Part shown: piece by piece, positions 39,776 to 50,627 of the stretch
Layout of the letters: each line of letters begins with the position of its first letter
Position numbering within the stretch: the stretch's first letter is position 1
Assembly (NCBI GenBank): GCA_001661245.1
Contig: KV454018.1
Location: forward strand, 312,582-376,581
Direction: 5' to 3'
DNA: 64,000 nt
DNA from: Pachysolen tannophilus NRRL Y-2460
Taxonomy: Eukaryota > Ascomycota > Pichiomycetes > Alaninales > Pachysolenaceae
Program-made: the position numbers and the translations under genes
Notes under the pieces: model-generated
Database searches by the model: none
Told to the model about the DNA's origin: nothing
Seen by the model: only the letters and a program-made list of their open reading frames with translations

Positions 39776-40687
39776 ATGTCGCAGGTTCAGGAGATCAAGG
39801 GTTTTTTAGTTTTGCCCGTGAGGTTAGAGCCTACTGTTGTCCAGCAAAAGCTAAAGTATAATAATGAAGGTCTGATATATCATTATATATATTTGAAAAA
39901 ACATTCTGTGAAGAGAGATTTGAAATCAATGGAAAAAGATGATGAAAGATCATTATTTATAGCGAACTTGCCTATTAATACTGATTTAAAAACTATCAAA
40001 TTATTTTTTGGGATGATTGCTACAGGTGCAATAGTGGAAAAATTTGAACAAAATGATTTTAATACTTTTGATATTGATATAAATTTAACCAAATTAACAA
40101 GTGAAATGAATGAAAAAACAGAAGTTTCAAATTCAGATTATTCATATATACCCTTTGGTTGTGGGATAGTAACATTTTTGGATAAAAATGGATTAAATTT
40201 GGCTTTACAATCTATCAAGAAATTAATAAAGAAAGGAAATGATAATCTCCCCATTTGGGAATTTAATAAAGAATTAACAGGTTTAGAATATTTGAAAAAA
40301 AAAATTCTTAGTCAAGAGTACTTGGATGAAAATGAATTATCTGAAAAAGTTGCAAAAGATATGCATAATTTCAATTTAAAAGAACAACAATCTCTTGATG
40401 AGTTGAATGAAATGAAAGATATTGTAGATGAAGATGGTTTTACATTGGTTGTTAGTTCTCACAGAAAGACTAAAAATGGTATATTTGGTAAATTGAAATC
40501 ATCTGCTCAACTGGAAAAACATGAAATAATTAACTTGAAACAGAAAAAGAAAGAAAAACAAGATTTCTATAGATTTCAACTTAGAGAACGGAAAAAGCAA
40601 GAAATGAATGATTTATTACTGAAATTTAAAGAAGATCAAGAAAAAGTTAAAATTATGAAAGAGAAAAGAAGATTTAAACCTTATTGA
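39776..40687 (+). CDS. RRP7: pre-rRNA processing protein Rrp7
   Basis: Nucleolar factor of the UTP-C complex in the small-subunit processome, needed for early 18S rRNA maturation. 303 aa (yeast 297). An RRM-like fold spans about residues 58-145 (SLFIANLPINTDLKTIKLFFG). The C-terminal Rrp7 domain (about 200-303) shows DEDGFTLVV near 223, and the very basic helical end FYRFQLRERKKQEMNDLLLKF-KRRFKPY is the family hallmark. Start is the first ATG in MSQVQEIKGFLVLPV. Promoter motifs (RRPE) agree with a ribosome-biogenesis gene. Confidence 0.94.
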   Translation: MSQVQEIKGFLVLPVRLEPTVVQQKLKYNNEGLIYHYIYLKKHSVKRDLKSMEKDDERSLFIANLPINTDLKTIKLFFGMIATGAIVEKFEQNDFNTFDIDINLTKLTSEMNEKTEVSNSDYSYIPFGCGIVTFLDKNGLNLALQSIKKLIKKGNDNLPIWEFNKELTGLEYLKKKILSQEYLDENELSEKVAKDMHNFNLKEQQSLDELNEMKDIVDEDGFTLVVSSHRKTKNGIFGKLKSSAQLEKHEIINLKQKKKEKQDFYRFQLRERKKQEMNDLLLKFKEDQEKVKIMKEKRRFKPY

Positions 40688-41215
40688 TTGTATATTCAAA
40701 CTACATCATTTTTAATTTAATTTCCACATCATCATTCCATTCGCATTATAAAAAAAATCCGTCAAGAGTTGTTGTAGTAATAAACATAATTTCGTATCTA
40801 TAATATATGAACATAATAAAAAAAAAAATAAATAATAATAATAATGTAAGTCCTTAAAAAAACCTTTTTAAAAAAAATAAAAGAATCTATAGTACCATCT
40901 CCAGTAATTCGTAAAGTATATATATCCATATACATATATATATATATCTTCCCTTTTTTTTTTTTTTTTTTTTTTTGTTTTTGCTGAATTTCGTTTTTCT
41001 TCTTGCTTTTTATTAAAAATTTTTTTGTTAATGCTAATTTCTTTTATAAAAAAACCATTCCATGTATACTATTTGGAACTATGTCTCATACAACTGTTGT
41101 CATATCCATATAAAATTATGAGTCAATATATAAATAAAAATTTCACTGTTTTATAAAAAATTTAAATATTGTCGAGTCCACTATTTTTCAAACTAAAATA
41201 TTCTTCAAAATAATT
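40688..41215. other. convergent intergenic region RRP7 / MHP1-like
   Basis: About 530 bp of poly-A/T and (AT)n tracts. No gene or RNA recognised. Confidence 0.5.
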
Positions 41216-44200
41216 CTATTTTGCCAAATGTGTATTTGATCTGACTTTATCAACCTCATTCAATAGTTTATCGTAAGCTTCATCCAATTCAATAGAATTC
41301 AAAGATTTTGGAGATTCTGAAATATCTCCGTTCTCAGTTGACGAAGAGCTACCTTTTCTTGAAGTCAAATTTGATTTCTCATCACCTTCCACAATATTTT
41401 CAAGGTTCGCATAGTTATCTAATTCAGCTTGCTCAAAATTCTGTCTTTGGTTAAGATCTAGTGTATCTTGACGATTTCTATAAACTTCCAAAGTTTGATA
41501 CAAATCTTCAATTTTTAAACTTTTATCGTTATTGAATCTATCAATCAAATCGGTAACAGTTTGTAAACCTTTTGCTTTTATAATAGCTTCTCTTAATTCA
41601 GGACCAGAAGGTAAAATACTCAACTTAGGTCCCAAATGTGTTGGTGATTTGGTCTCCAGTGGTTGAGACTTGACTGTAATTTCGGGCACTACAGTAAGAG
41701 ATGGAACTTCCTCAGAACGTTTATGATTGTCCTGCTTACCCGCTAATGTTGATGAAGTTGGTGGGGATCCAGGAAATAATGAATTTTGTTGTTGTACAAA
41801 AAAACCCCATCTGTGAAATTCACCTTCTTCTTCTTCTTGTTTTTTAGCGTGCTCAGAGGTATGTGATAACTTTCGAAATAAAACTGGTTTTCCAGTGGTA
41901 TAATCAACCGGAATATCCTTACCTTCCTTTGTAGATTCAACAACTACTTGGCGAGGCTGTTCAGTATTTGCTGGAGGACGATTTTGAGAATTTGGAAAAT
42001 ATGAAGTTTTCTCATCTTTCAAAGGTAAGTCAGGAGAAACAATGGGTCCAGTTTCTAAAATATCAGATGAAACTTTATGAAGATGCAAGTCATCATCTGG
42101 GAATATAACTTCGTTCAAACTCTTATATTCCTTTTCAGCAGGAACATTAACACCAGCGGTTGGATTCGTGTTAGATATAGCCAGCGTATTGCTAGGTTCT
42201 TCTCCAAAAATATTGACCACTTTTTCTAAGGAATTATCCAATAAACAAAATCTAATTAAGGTTTCCTTACCTTCTAAGGATAATTTGCCCTTCATTCTCA
42301 ATTCAAATAATATATCCATCTGTTTGTGAATTTCTTTTCTAACTCTACTAGTCTTTTCAACCAATGCCTTAGTAATAACTTCTTTGGTGTATAAATCATC
42401 GTCTTTCTTGTTCGTTTGCAGATTCATACTTTCATCTTTATTCAACAATTTTTCGGCTGCTTGTGTGATGACCGAACCATCAAACATCAACTCTTCATTA
42501 GTACTATGATATTTAATCTGTGAGTCTTTATTCATTGCCTTCTCCATATTAATCATTAAATATAATGCGATTTTTGAAGATAAATCTTCTGGAATTAAAT
42601 CGTAATCAATGTCTAAAGTATAAACGCTTGATAACTTTATAGCTCCATATAATGCAACCGCAGTGGCATAATTAATATCTTTGTGCCCTAAAAAGGAAAC
42701 ATGAATTAAGTTTTTACAATGAGGAAATGTATTAGAAATGGCAACTAATTCAGGGCTAGTCAACTCGTCTAGCTCAAAATGAATTCTTCTCAATTCTGGG
42801 AATTTTGGTAACCATTCTATCAAAGTTGGAATAATTCCTGGGAAAATTTGAGCAACATTACTCAAATCCAAAAATCTCAAATTTGATAACTTTGATAAGG
42901 TCATAATCATTGCTTTACAATCTTCCAAAGTAACATTTGTCGAATTTAGGGAAAAAAATGCCAACTTCGTCTTTTCATCGAAAGAATCTATAAATGGTCT
43001 CAATTGTCCATTGCTTAAATCATTGAACGCAATATCAACACCATTACATGTTGACTTTGGAGCTTTAATCCAGTTTGTTAATATCTGGCATTTCTCAAGA
43101 TTTAAATTGGTAGCTGCAACACCTAATCTCTTAGTAGAAATTGAGACACCATTTTCAATTAAATGCTTAAATTGTGCATCTGTCATTTTGCAACCATTAA
43201 TAACTAATTCATCTATACCACGTCTTACATTTAATGAATCTGTGAAAATTCCCCAATCCATTTCAGACCTAATGGCCTTCTTTGGAGTATCCTGTTTAAT
43301 TTTTTGCTGTGATATATCCAATTTGATCAATGATTTTGACAAAGTCAAAAATTTACATAAATAAAGCCATCCTTCACTGTCAAGAGCAACATTTCTTAAT
43401 GATAGTTTTTCTAAAGTTTTTGAATTTGAAACTGAGGATAATATTATCTTGATCATTTCAGTATCTAAGGTGACATTATCGAATATTATAGTCACGATTG
43501 GTGTAATGGCAATGAAATCTGAAAATGATAAAACATCAATTAATGTCGGTTTTGGATTCAACATTTTTAAGACTGGAAGTGGTTTTGATTTATTTTTCAA
43601 TTGTTTTAAAGTTGCTGGAATCGGTAAAATTTCTCTTAAATGACAACATCTTGTATATATAACATCCAATGGTAATTCTTTTAAAATATCTTCAACATCA
43701 GATTCTTCAGCTGAAGTCAAATCTTCCTGTGGATCATTTTCTTTTGCAAAATAATCAATGTGTTGATGCAATGGATTATCAATATTTTGAACTTTTGAAG
43801 TACTATGAACATAAGCATCCACATTTTCTTCAATTTCTTCATCCTTATCAACATTTCCTTTGGCGAATTTGGATACTCTAAAAGTAGAAACTTCCTTTGC
43901 CATTCTTTGTGCAGCTAAATGTGCTTCCTGAGCATGTTTATTAGCTTCAATCACCGATTGTCTTTGAAGTTCATAAGCCATTTTTAATTGTTCTTGATCA
44001 ACGCGATTTTTAGCTGGAGACGAAAGAGTATTATTGGCATTTACAATCCCAAGTGAGACTCTAGGAGGTTCAGCTAAAATTTCTTCTGGAGTAATAACGT
44101 TACCTTTCTTAGGCGTTCTTGACGGAATTTGTTGCTGAGGATCATCTTTTAATCCATCTAAGGCAAAAGTAACTCTTCTTAATTTTGTCTTCAGCAATTT

Positions 44201-45364
44201 AGCATCTGATAATTTTTTTTGTTTATTTTGTTCTTCTAGTAACTTATTTTCCAACTTTACTTGTGGAAGTGGGGATTTTAATGGAGACTGAGTACCTGAT
44301 GATGCACCTGGAGCTCCCGAAGCAACTCCTAATCCTGTGTTCACGTTAGTTTGTGGTGCTTTTATAGGAGTTTGAGGTTTTGAAACACTCATTTTCCTTC
44401 TTATGCCAAATAAACTTTTCTGTTCTGGTGATGAATTTTGAGGCGATAGATTTGATTGTGGTGTATGTTGCCCTCCTGTTTCAGGTACAAGTACAGCAGC
44501 AGAATTTTTTGAAAATTTTGAAGAGATTGATGAAAATAATTTTTTTTTAGAATTTGAATTGGAACGTGATAACTCTGTTTGAACTTCACTATTAATTGTG
44601 GGGAGTTTCCTAATTGAATTTTTTGCATGTGCAGCACCATTTGGAACTGGATCGCTTACTTTCCTATGAACTGGAGTTATCATTGATGAGGTTGATTCAG
44701 AGGAAGACCGTTGTCTATTTGGTTGCAATATCTTACTTGTAGTTGGCAATTCATTCCCTGAAGATGATGCAGGTCTGGAATTTGAAGCAGGCGATGCAGT
44801 ACCGCTATTGCTTCCAACAGTTCCAGCAGCACTCAGTGCTCCAAGACCACTTCCGTCACTGGAACTTGATTTTGTAACTGAAGCCAATGCTGATTTCAAT
44901 GGCTGTGCCAGTGGCTGTTTTTCATCATGCAATTTTAAGTCCTCCAATTGTTCTGCTAGTGCAGACAGCGGTAGTGGCAGCAGTGACTGTGACTGTGACT
45001 GTGACTGTGGCAGTGGCGGCTGTTGTTGTGGTTGTTGTAGTTGTTGTTGCTGCTGCTGCCCCTGCTGCAATTTCTTTTTTTCGTCTTCATTACTATATAC
45101 GTGATGCTGCAGTTTTAATTGCGACTGCTGCTGTGACAAATCTTTTTTAGGTATTGGCTGCTTGGAAAAATTTAAAGTAACATCTTTATATTCTGGTTTT
45201 TTCTTTGCCAATTTCTTGCTAGCTTTACCTCTGAATAACCAATCAACATCACCATTGGAAACACCACTGTCAATGTCTATATCGCTAGGAGATGGAACAA
45301 TGCCCATACTATTTTTCAATTCATCGTCAATCTTAGAACCCATATCGTCCTTTCCCTCAGACAT
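41216..45364 (-). CDS. MHP1: MHP1-like protein with leucine-rich-repeat region
   Basis: Large protein, 1382 aa from the first ATG (the frame reaches a TTG nine bases upstream). The N-terminal 500 residues are low complexity (poly-Gln with QSQSQS encoded by a CAG/TCA repeat, Ser/Ala stretches) with a WLFRGK motif near residue 44. The central part, beginning IYTRCCHLREILPIPATLKQL (about residues 570-590), continues into divergent LRRs to about 900. A helical segment and a polar tail follow. The central block matches my memory of yeast Mhp1 (1398 aa), a microtubule-interacting protein. Function in this yeast is inferred, and the symbol is tentative. Confidence 0.65.
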   Translation of the reverse strand: MSEGKDDMGSKIDDELKNSMGIVPSPSDIDIDSGVSNGDVDWLFRGKASKKLAKKKPEYKDVTLNFSKQPIPKKDLSQQQSQLKLQHHVYSNEDEKKKLQQGQQQQQQLQQPQQQPPLPQSQSQSQSLLPLPLSALAEQLEDLKLHDEKQPLAQPLKSALASVTKSSSSDGSGLGALSAAGTVGSNSGTASPASNSRPASSSGNELPTTSKILQPNRQRSSSESTSSMITPVHRKVSDPVPNGAAHAKNSIRKLPTINSEVQTELSRSNSNSKKKLFSSISSKFSKNSAAVLVPETGGQHTPQSNLSPQNSSPEQKSLFGIRRKMSVSKPQTPIKAPQTNVNTGLGVASGAPGASSGTQSPLKSPLPQVKLENKLLEEQNKQKKLSDAKLLKTKLRRVTFALDGLKDDPQQQIPSRTPKKGNVITPEEILAEPPRVSLGIVNANNTLSSPAKNRVDQEQLKMAYELQRQSVIEANKHAQEAHLAAQRMAKEVSTFRVSKFAKGNVDKDEEIEENVDAYVHSTSKVQNIDNPLHQHIDYFAKENDPQEDLTSAEESDVEDILKELPLDVIYTRCCHLREILPIPATLKQLKNKSKPLPVLKMLNPKPTLIDVLSFSDFIAITPIVTIIFDNVTLDTEMIKIILSSVSNSKTLEKLSLRNVALDSEGWLYLCKFLTLSKSLIKLDISQQKIKQDTPKKAIRSEMDWGIFTDSLNVRRGIDELVINGCKMTDAQFKHLIENGVSISTKRLGVAATNLNLEKCQILTNWIKAPKSTCNGVDIAFNDLSNGQLRPFIDSFDEKTKLAFFSLNSTNVTLEDCKAMIMTLSKLSNLRFLDLSNVAQIFPGIIPTLIEWLPKFPELRRIHFELDELTSPELVAISNTFPHCKNLIHVSFLGHKDINYATAVALYGAIKLSSVYTLDIDYDLIPEDLSSKIALYLMINMEKAMNKDSQIKYHSTNEELMFDGSVITQAAEKLLNKDESMNLQTNKKDDDLYTKEVITKALVEKTSRVRKEIHKQMDILFELRMKGKLSLEGKETLIRFCLLDNSLEKVVNIFGEEPSNTLAISNTNPTAGVNVPAEKEYKSLNEVIFPDDDLHLHKVSSDILETGPIVSPDLPLKDEKTSYFPNSQNRPPANTEQPRQVVVESTKEGKDIPVDYTTGKPVLFRKLSHTSEHAKKQEEEEGEFHRWGFFVQQQNSLFPGSPPTSSTLAGKQDNHKRSEEVPSLTVVPEITVKSQPLETKSPTHLGPKLSILPSGPELREAIIKAKGLQTVTDLIDRFNNDKSLKIEDLYQTLEVYRNRQDTLDLNQRQNFEQAELDNYANLENIVEGDEKSNLTSRKGSSSSTENGDISESPKSLNSIELDEAYDKLLNEVDKVRSNTHLAK
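44985..45062. repeat. coding trinucleotide/hexanucleotide repeats in MHP1-like gene
   Basis: ACTGTG-type hexamers (about 44990-45010) followed by GTTGTT/GCTGCT triplets; on the coding strand they encode QSQSQS then poly-Gln/Pro. They are likely length-variable. Confidence 0.7.
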
Positions 45365-45701
45365 ATTATTCAAAATATAAGAAATCAGAAATAAAAAAAA
45401 ATTTAAAAAAAAAAAGTAAAAATTACTTGTTGAATTTTTACGGAATTAACGATCGACTGATATTATTATAGGTGATGAAGACGATAACGAAACCAAGTAA
45501 AACTTAAACCTGATATTTAGTACCGGTTTCTTATATCAGCAATCAATTAATAATCGTGAAATTAAGCGCCAATGAATGATAAAATTACTAAGATAAAAAA
45601 TAAACCACTTTGTTTGCTGTTTCCAATATGATAATTTGATGACTTGATAAAACAATAAAAACAATTAACAAATAACAAATAACAAATAACAAAAAAAAAA
45701 A

Positions 45702-46006
45702 NNNNNNNNNNNNNNNNNNNNNNNNNNNNNNNNNNNNNNNNNNNNNNNNNNNNNNNNNNNNNNNNNNNNNNNNNNNNNNNNNNNNNNNNNNNNNNNNNNN
45801 NNNNNNNNNNNNNNNNNNNNNNNNNNNNNNNNNNNNNNNNNNNNNNNNNNNNNNNNNNNNNNNNNNNNNNNNNNNNNNNNNNNNNNNNNNNNNNNNNNNN
45901 NNNNNNNNNNNNNNNNNNNNNNNNNNNNNNNNNNNNNNNNNNNNNNNNNNNNNNNNNNNNNNNNNNNNNNNNNNNNNNNNNNNNNNNNNNNNNNNNNNNN
46001 NNNNNN
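45702..46006. other. assembly gap (305 N)
   Basis: Run of N flanked by poly-A and by short tandem repeats (AAATAAC on the left, AATTCCC/AATTACC on the right), which probably broke the assembly. Confidence 0.99.
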
Positions 46007-46056
46007 GGCCTGGTAAAACCATAAAAACCATTTCCCAATTCCCAATTACCAATTCC

Positions 46057-46095
<39 letters not shown>

Positions 46096-47075
46096 GGAAG
46101 AAAAAAGATAAATACTACCCTATCAATAAATTGACTGATAGAAATAAAGTCACTTTCTTTTTCTTTTTTTATTTTATTTTTTTTTATAAAAAAATATATA
46201 AAAAAAATTGAATGTAACTATCAAGATGTTTAGCTCCAATAAAAAAGATAGATTAATTATTTACTATACAACAAATTTTTTCTCTCTTTTTTTTTCTTCT
46301 TATTCTTCTTCTTCTTCTTCTTTTCCTTTGTTTCAATAAAAAAAGAAATGAGCTTTTCTTTGAGTTCTTTGCAGATTACATAATTGGATCGTCGAGGTTT
46401 CGGAGATAGTTCGAAATCCCAGTTGCACGGAGGTTCCCCTCTTTCCCTTTTTCACCTTTTTCACCTTTTTCACAATTTTTTCCCTTTTTCCTACATTCCA
46501 AATATTTGTCGTATTACAATATTTTAAAATGTAATTAGTAAAAGAGCCGGCGCGGGAGTGTCCCGTCAAATTCCCAATCGGCCCCTCTTTCTGGCCAAAA
46601 AAAAATTAAAAAAAAAAAAATATGATGCTTTTTTTTTTTTTTTTTTTTTCTTTTTCTTTTTCTTACCTCGTTTTGTGCATATTTATTTTTTACGAGGGTT
46701 TTTTTTATTCGGATCCTATATGGAATATGCTTTAAATTAATAATAATATTTTAATAATTAGGACCAAAAAAAAATTAAAAAAATAAAAAAAAAAAAAAAA
46801 AAATTTATAAGCCCTGTATCTATATCTATCTTTTAATAAAATAATTAATATGTAGATAGTAATTTTATAAATTCTATTATTATTTTAAATATATTTTTTT
46901 AATTCCGGATAAATTTTTGGGTGTTGTTCATTTTTATTACTTTGAAATCGGGAGGTTGTTTAGAAATCTCATTTCTATCGAGGATTTGCATGTTACGTTT
47001 GCATTCCATAGTGCTGCAAATTACGTAACAGGACTTTGGCCTACCCCACATCCCCTTTTGAAGTTCGCGACTCGC

Positions 47076-47124
47076 GGTTTACGGTTTACTGTTTACGGTT
47101 GACAGTTGGCAGTTGGCAGTTCAA
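47076..47124 (+). repeat. degenerate 7-bp tandem repeat (seven units)
   Basis: Successive heptads GGTTTAC, GGTTTAC, TGTTTAC, GGTTGAC, AGTTGGC, AGTTGGC, AGTTCAA. The first three contain GTTTAC, the reverse of the forkhead core GTAAAC. Not explained by any gene. Confidence 0.65.
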
Positions 47125-47391
47125 AGTTACCCCTAAAAAAGAAAAAACTGAACTCTTTGTTGCCAAATAGCCAGCCCTAAAATTATCGAGCGAAATAGAC
47201 ACTACTGTACGGTTTATTGGTTAGTAGACGCACGATCTTTATCAAATTTTTCTTCTTCTTTTCTTCTTCTTCTTTATATCATATACATATTATCTATCTA
47301 TAAATATATATATAATACTGTTAAAAAGATATTTGATACTATTAGTACTACTTATTAATAGTAGTAGTATTTAACAATATTATTATTAAAT

Positions 47392-48285
47392 TTAGTTTTC
47401 AGCTTTGAAAGCAGCAATTTTAGCAGCAACGCTAGCTCTTCTTTCTTCTTTAGTCAATTTAACTTGTCTGTATTTCTTTGATTCAGTAGCGTATTGTTCT
47501 TTTGTGAATTTCTTTTCAGTTGGTTTAAAAGAAGGATCTTCTCTAATGGCAGCATGAGCTTCTGTATAAATATCTTCAACACCATCAGCTTCAATATCAT
47601 CAGCCAAGTATCCTTTGAACAATTCTTTGAATTTTTCTTCATCATCATCAGCCAATTCTTCCATATATTCAGCAACGTGACCACCAAAGATGTATTTTCT
47701 TAACATTTCAGCATCTAATTCTTCAGATTCAACATCCCAACCTGGGAATCTGTTTGCAGAGTGAGGAACGTATAAACCACCATCAGAAGCACCTTTTAAA
47801 GCACCAAAGACTCTTGCACCGGTTGTAGTTCTTTGTAAACCAATATCTAAAAAGACTTTGAATGGTCTTGGACCATCTTCAACAGCTTCAGTTAATTCAA
47901 ATTCACCTTCAACTTCTTCAACACCTTTATAAGTTTCATCTAAACCTAATTTTTGTAAAGCTCTTCTAGCAACCAATAAACCAACAGCATAAGCTGCAGA
48001 CCAGTTGGTTAAACCATGAGTAATACCATATCTTGGTAATTCATGAGCATAAGCAGCAGTAAAGACAATATCACCGGTGATGGTAGAAGAAATAATTTGA
48101 GCAATGATATCCTTGTTGGTGAATCTAACAACTAATCTATATTTTGGAGTGTTGTATTTAGCCTTATGTTGAGCAACTAATCTCTTTCTTTGATAATAAT
48201 CAGTCTTACCTTCAGCTCTTCTTCTAAAAGGAGTCTGGTAACGGGAAAGGTAAGGAGAACTTTTCAAGACTTTTTGGAAAACCAT
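47392..48285 (-). CDS. RPL5: 60S ribosomal protein L5 (uL18)
   Basis: Component of the large-subunit central protuberance that binds 5S rRNA with Rpl11. 297 aa, the same length as yeast Rpl5. The open frame extends 11 codons upstream, but the conserved start is [23 protein letters not shown]. The 5S-binding core ([34 protein letters not shown]) and [17 protein letters not shown] are highly conserved. Codons are strongly biased toward a few AT-ending ones, as for other translation genes. No intron is needed. It is divergent from the calcipressin-like gene. Confidence 0.98.
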   Translation of the reverse strand: MVFQKVLKSSPYLSRYQTPFRRRAEGKTDYYQRKRLVAQHKAKYNTPKYRLVVRFTNKDIIAQIISSTITGDIVFTAAYAHELPRYGITHGLTNWSAAYAVGLLVARRALQKLGLDETYKGVEEVEGEFELTEAVEDGPRPFKVFLDIGLQRTTTGARVFGALKGASDGGLYVPHSANRFPGWDVESEELDAEMLRKYIFGGHVAEYMEELADDDEEKFKELFKGYLADDIEADGVEDIYTEAHAAIREDPSFKPTEKKFTKEQYATESKKYRQVKLTKEERRASVAAKIAAFKAEN

Positions 48286-49416
48286 TTTTCTTTTTTTTTT
48301 TTGTATTGGATTTATCAATTATGATAATTTAGATATAATTATAAACAATGTTTTTTTAAAAAAAAAAATTAAAAAAATCAATAGTATATAGTATAAAAGT
48401 GAAAAATTTTGTTAAAAATTTGGAAAAAAAAATGTGAAAAAATTTTTTGTGCGTGAAAAAATTCAAAAGAAGAAAAAACCAAACTTCAATGATGAAAATT
48501 ACCACACGTTTAGGACTGACAATTACACATTCAAAGTGCGTGCAAACAAATTGCAAAAAATCCACATTAGGATTATTAAACACTACATCCACTACCTAGG
48601 TTTTTTTTTACACAGAAACATACATAATAATATTTAGCTCGGCTATACAATACGCTATGACTTTTTGGGACTTAATATCATACATATATACATACATAAA
48701 TACATAAATAGTTTGTAAATTTAAAGAATTGCAGCTAGTTAACAAATAAAATAGATAGAAAGATAGATTAGATAGATGCCTTTGCCTTTTTAGCAAGATG
48801 GTAATTTTCTTTAATTTTTTCTTTTTTTGCTTTTCTTTTCATTCTTAGCCTCCAATTACTCCATGTCTTTAATGTAGTGACACCTAAATTAATTTGTTAT
48901 TTAGTTAGTTAGTTACCTCTCTCTTCTCAGCCGGGACTTCGCCTCTCACGATTCAGGGCTGCCTGCCGCGCCCTCACTCTTGGCATTTTCTTTTTTTTTT
49001 CCCGCCTATTTTTTCTGTGCCGGCCTGGGGAGAGTGAAAGGACACTAAAGAGGAAAAGATAAGATAAACCTATTTCCGCATTAATTAATACAGTACCGTT
49101 AATAAGCTGATAAATAGAAACCGCTTCGCATGCTTTGCTTATAATATATATATATATATATATATAAATGTATATCGAATGCTTATACTTATCTGAGTTA
49201 ACTTTGGGGTTTAACTGAATTTAACTTTGAGTTTATAAAGTTTATAAAGTTTACTAAGTTAACTTATTTACTGGTTTACAATTAACAATTTACAATTTTG
49301 TTTTCTATAATATAAAATACTTGTTTTTTATATTTTCTTTATACTAATTAATTAGTACCAATATTAATAATAATATTAATAATATATATATATATATATA
49401 TATTTATGTCCAAAAG
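48286..49416. other. divergent intergenic region RPL5 / calcipressin-like gene
   Basis: About 1.1 kb. It has an RPL5 promoter part, a GC-rich island at about 48925-49040 that stands out against the AT-rich background, and (AT)n tracts (49144-49166 and 49382-49403). No tRNA or protein gene found. Confidence 0.5.
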
Positions 49417-50295
49417 ATGATGTCAATCTCATCGGATCCACAAAAAACAACAGTTATTATTTCGAATCTTGCCAAAAAAGATTTCCCATTGAAGGAATCG
49501 TCTAATTCGTCATTATCACTGCCGCTGCCGCTGCTGCTGCTGCTGCTGCTGCTGCTGAATCTTGTTACAACTACATCATCAAGTTTAAAGCTTGCAGAAT
49601 TTTTAAAACTTAAAGTGCTACAAAAATTGGATACATTAAGTTTAATGAATGATTTAATAAAATGGATTAATTTACCAACTTTATCAAGAATTATTATTAA
49701 ATTTTCTACAGAATCTACATCTAAAAGAATTTATGAATATTTATTACTGAATTTTAGTAAAGATTATCCAGCTTTAGAAATTGATTTAATTTCACCTTTA
49801 GTTAGAACTAGATCTACAACAGATTCAATGTTAATTGCAAAAGATGGAAAATTGGATGCTCCTGATTATTTACAATTTCAAGATTTAAATGTACATTGCA
49901 AATTGAAAAATTCAAATAATACTTGTTATCAAGAACCAAGACCACAAAAATCTCCTGCAAGTTCTGCAAGTAATACACCTTTAGCATCACCAATTGATAG
50001 TAGTATTCTTAACGTTAGTGGTAGTGCTAGTGGTAGTGAATATTTTTTCGATGAAAGTGATCATAGCCGTAGTCGTACTCCACAAGTGATATATTCTCCT
50101 ACTCAGTATCAAGGAAAAGAATCAGATGTATTCCGTTATGATATTAACACAGGTGATTGTGATTATGATCATGAAAAACCAAATTTAAGCATTAATACTA
50201 ATATCAACGCAAGTAAAATTTTTGAAGGAGTAAATAGCTCCGATAGTATTCAAGAAAGTCCGATAATTACACTTGATGAAACTTTTACGAAGTAG
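49417..50295 (+). CDS. calcipressin (RCN1)-like calcineurin regulator
   Basis: A 292-aa protein that I read as a divergent calcipressin, the family that binds and modulates calcineurin. Support: a TTVIISNL first strand, an RRM-like LPTLSRIIIKFSTESTSKRIYEYLLL block (about residues 87-111), then a Ser/Pro region (SPASSASNTPLASPID), and at the C-terminus SPIITLDE, a good PxIxIT-type calcineurin docking motif. The usual FLISPPASPP core is not clearly present. Residues 35-47 are encoded by 11 CTG codons and 2 CCG: leucine in the standard code, but serine in the CUG-Ser code, which fits the Ser-rich surroundings. Two adjacent ATGs at the start. Other RRM-like proteins cannot be excluded. Confidence 0.55.
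   Translation: MMSISSDPQKTTVIISNLAKKDFPLKESSNSSLSLPLPLLLLLLLLLNLVTTTSSSLKLAEFLKLKVLQKLDTLSLMNDLIKWINLPTLSRIIIKFSTESTSKRIYEYLLLNFSKDYPALEIDLISPLVRTRSTTDSMLIAKDGKLDAPDYLQFQDLNVHCKLKNSNNTCYQEPRPQKSPASSASNTPLASPIDSSILNVSGSASGSEYFFDESDHSRSRTPQVIYSPTQYQGKESDVFRYDINTGDCDYDHEKPNLSINTNINASKIFEGVNSSDSIQESPIITLDETFTK
49519..49557 (+). repeat. in-frame CTG repeat
   Basis: CTG CCG CTG CCG then nine consecutive CTG codons in frame. A length-variable microsatellite inside a coding region; reads as poly-Ser under the CUG-Ser code. Confidence 0.9.
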
Positions 50296-50627
50296 TATTT
50301 TTTAATAATCTTATTTGCTTTTTTAGTTAAATTTTTTTTTTTTAATTTGTTTTCATTTTCCAATTTTTATTATTTATTTGGGTGGTTATTCTTTCTTTTT
50401 TTTTCACTTTATAAAGAGAGTTTCTAGGAATAGGTTTGATTAGGTCATTTTTTAATCCATTTTTATATTATATATTCTATTAGCAAAAGAAAGAAAAAAA
50501 AAAATAAAAAAGAGGTAAAAGAAATTTTTTATTTTTTATTTGTTTTTGAAAGTTTAATAAATAATTTATTTATATGATGTATATATACAAGATACTTTTA
50601 CTCTCCTCCTCTTCTCTTTTTTGTCTT
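50296..50627. other. convergent intergenic region calcipressin-like / COX11
   Basis: About 330 bp of T- and A-rich sequence between two stops. Nothing else seen. Confidence 0.5.

Larger units (their letters stand above)
45365..47391. other. 2-kb intergenic region with assembly gap, MHP1-like promoter to RPL5 3' end
   Basis: It contains AAATAAC tandem heptamers beside the gap, a 305-bp N-gap, a 30+ base poly-A, many T/A tracts, a GC-richer patch (46545-46600) and a heptad repeat (47076-47124). No protein gene or known RNA recognised. Because of the gap, a small gene could be missing. Confidence 0.5.

Noticed and set aside
46405-46430. tRNA B-box-like GTTCGAAATCC
   Set aside because: No A box, no cloverleaf and no matching acceptor stem on either strand.
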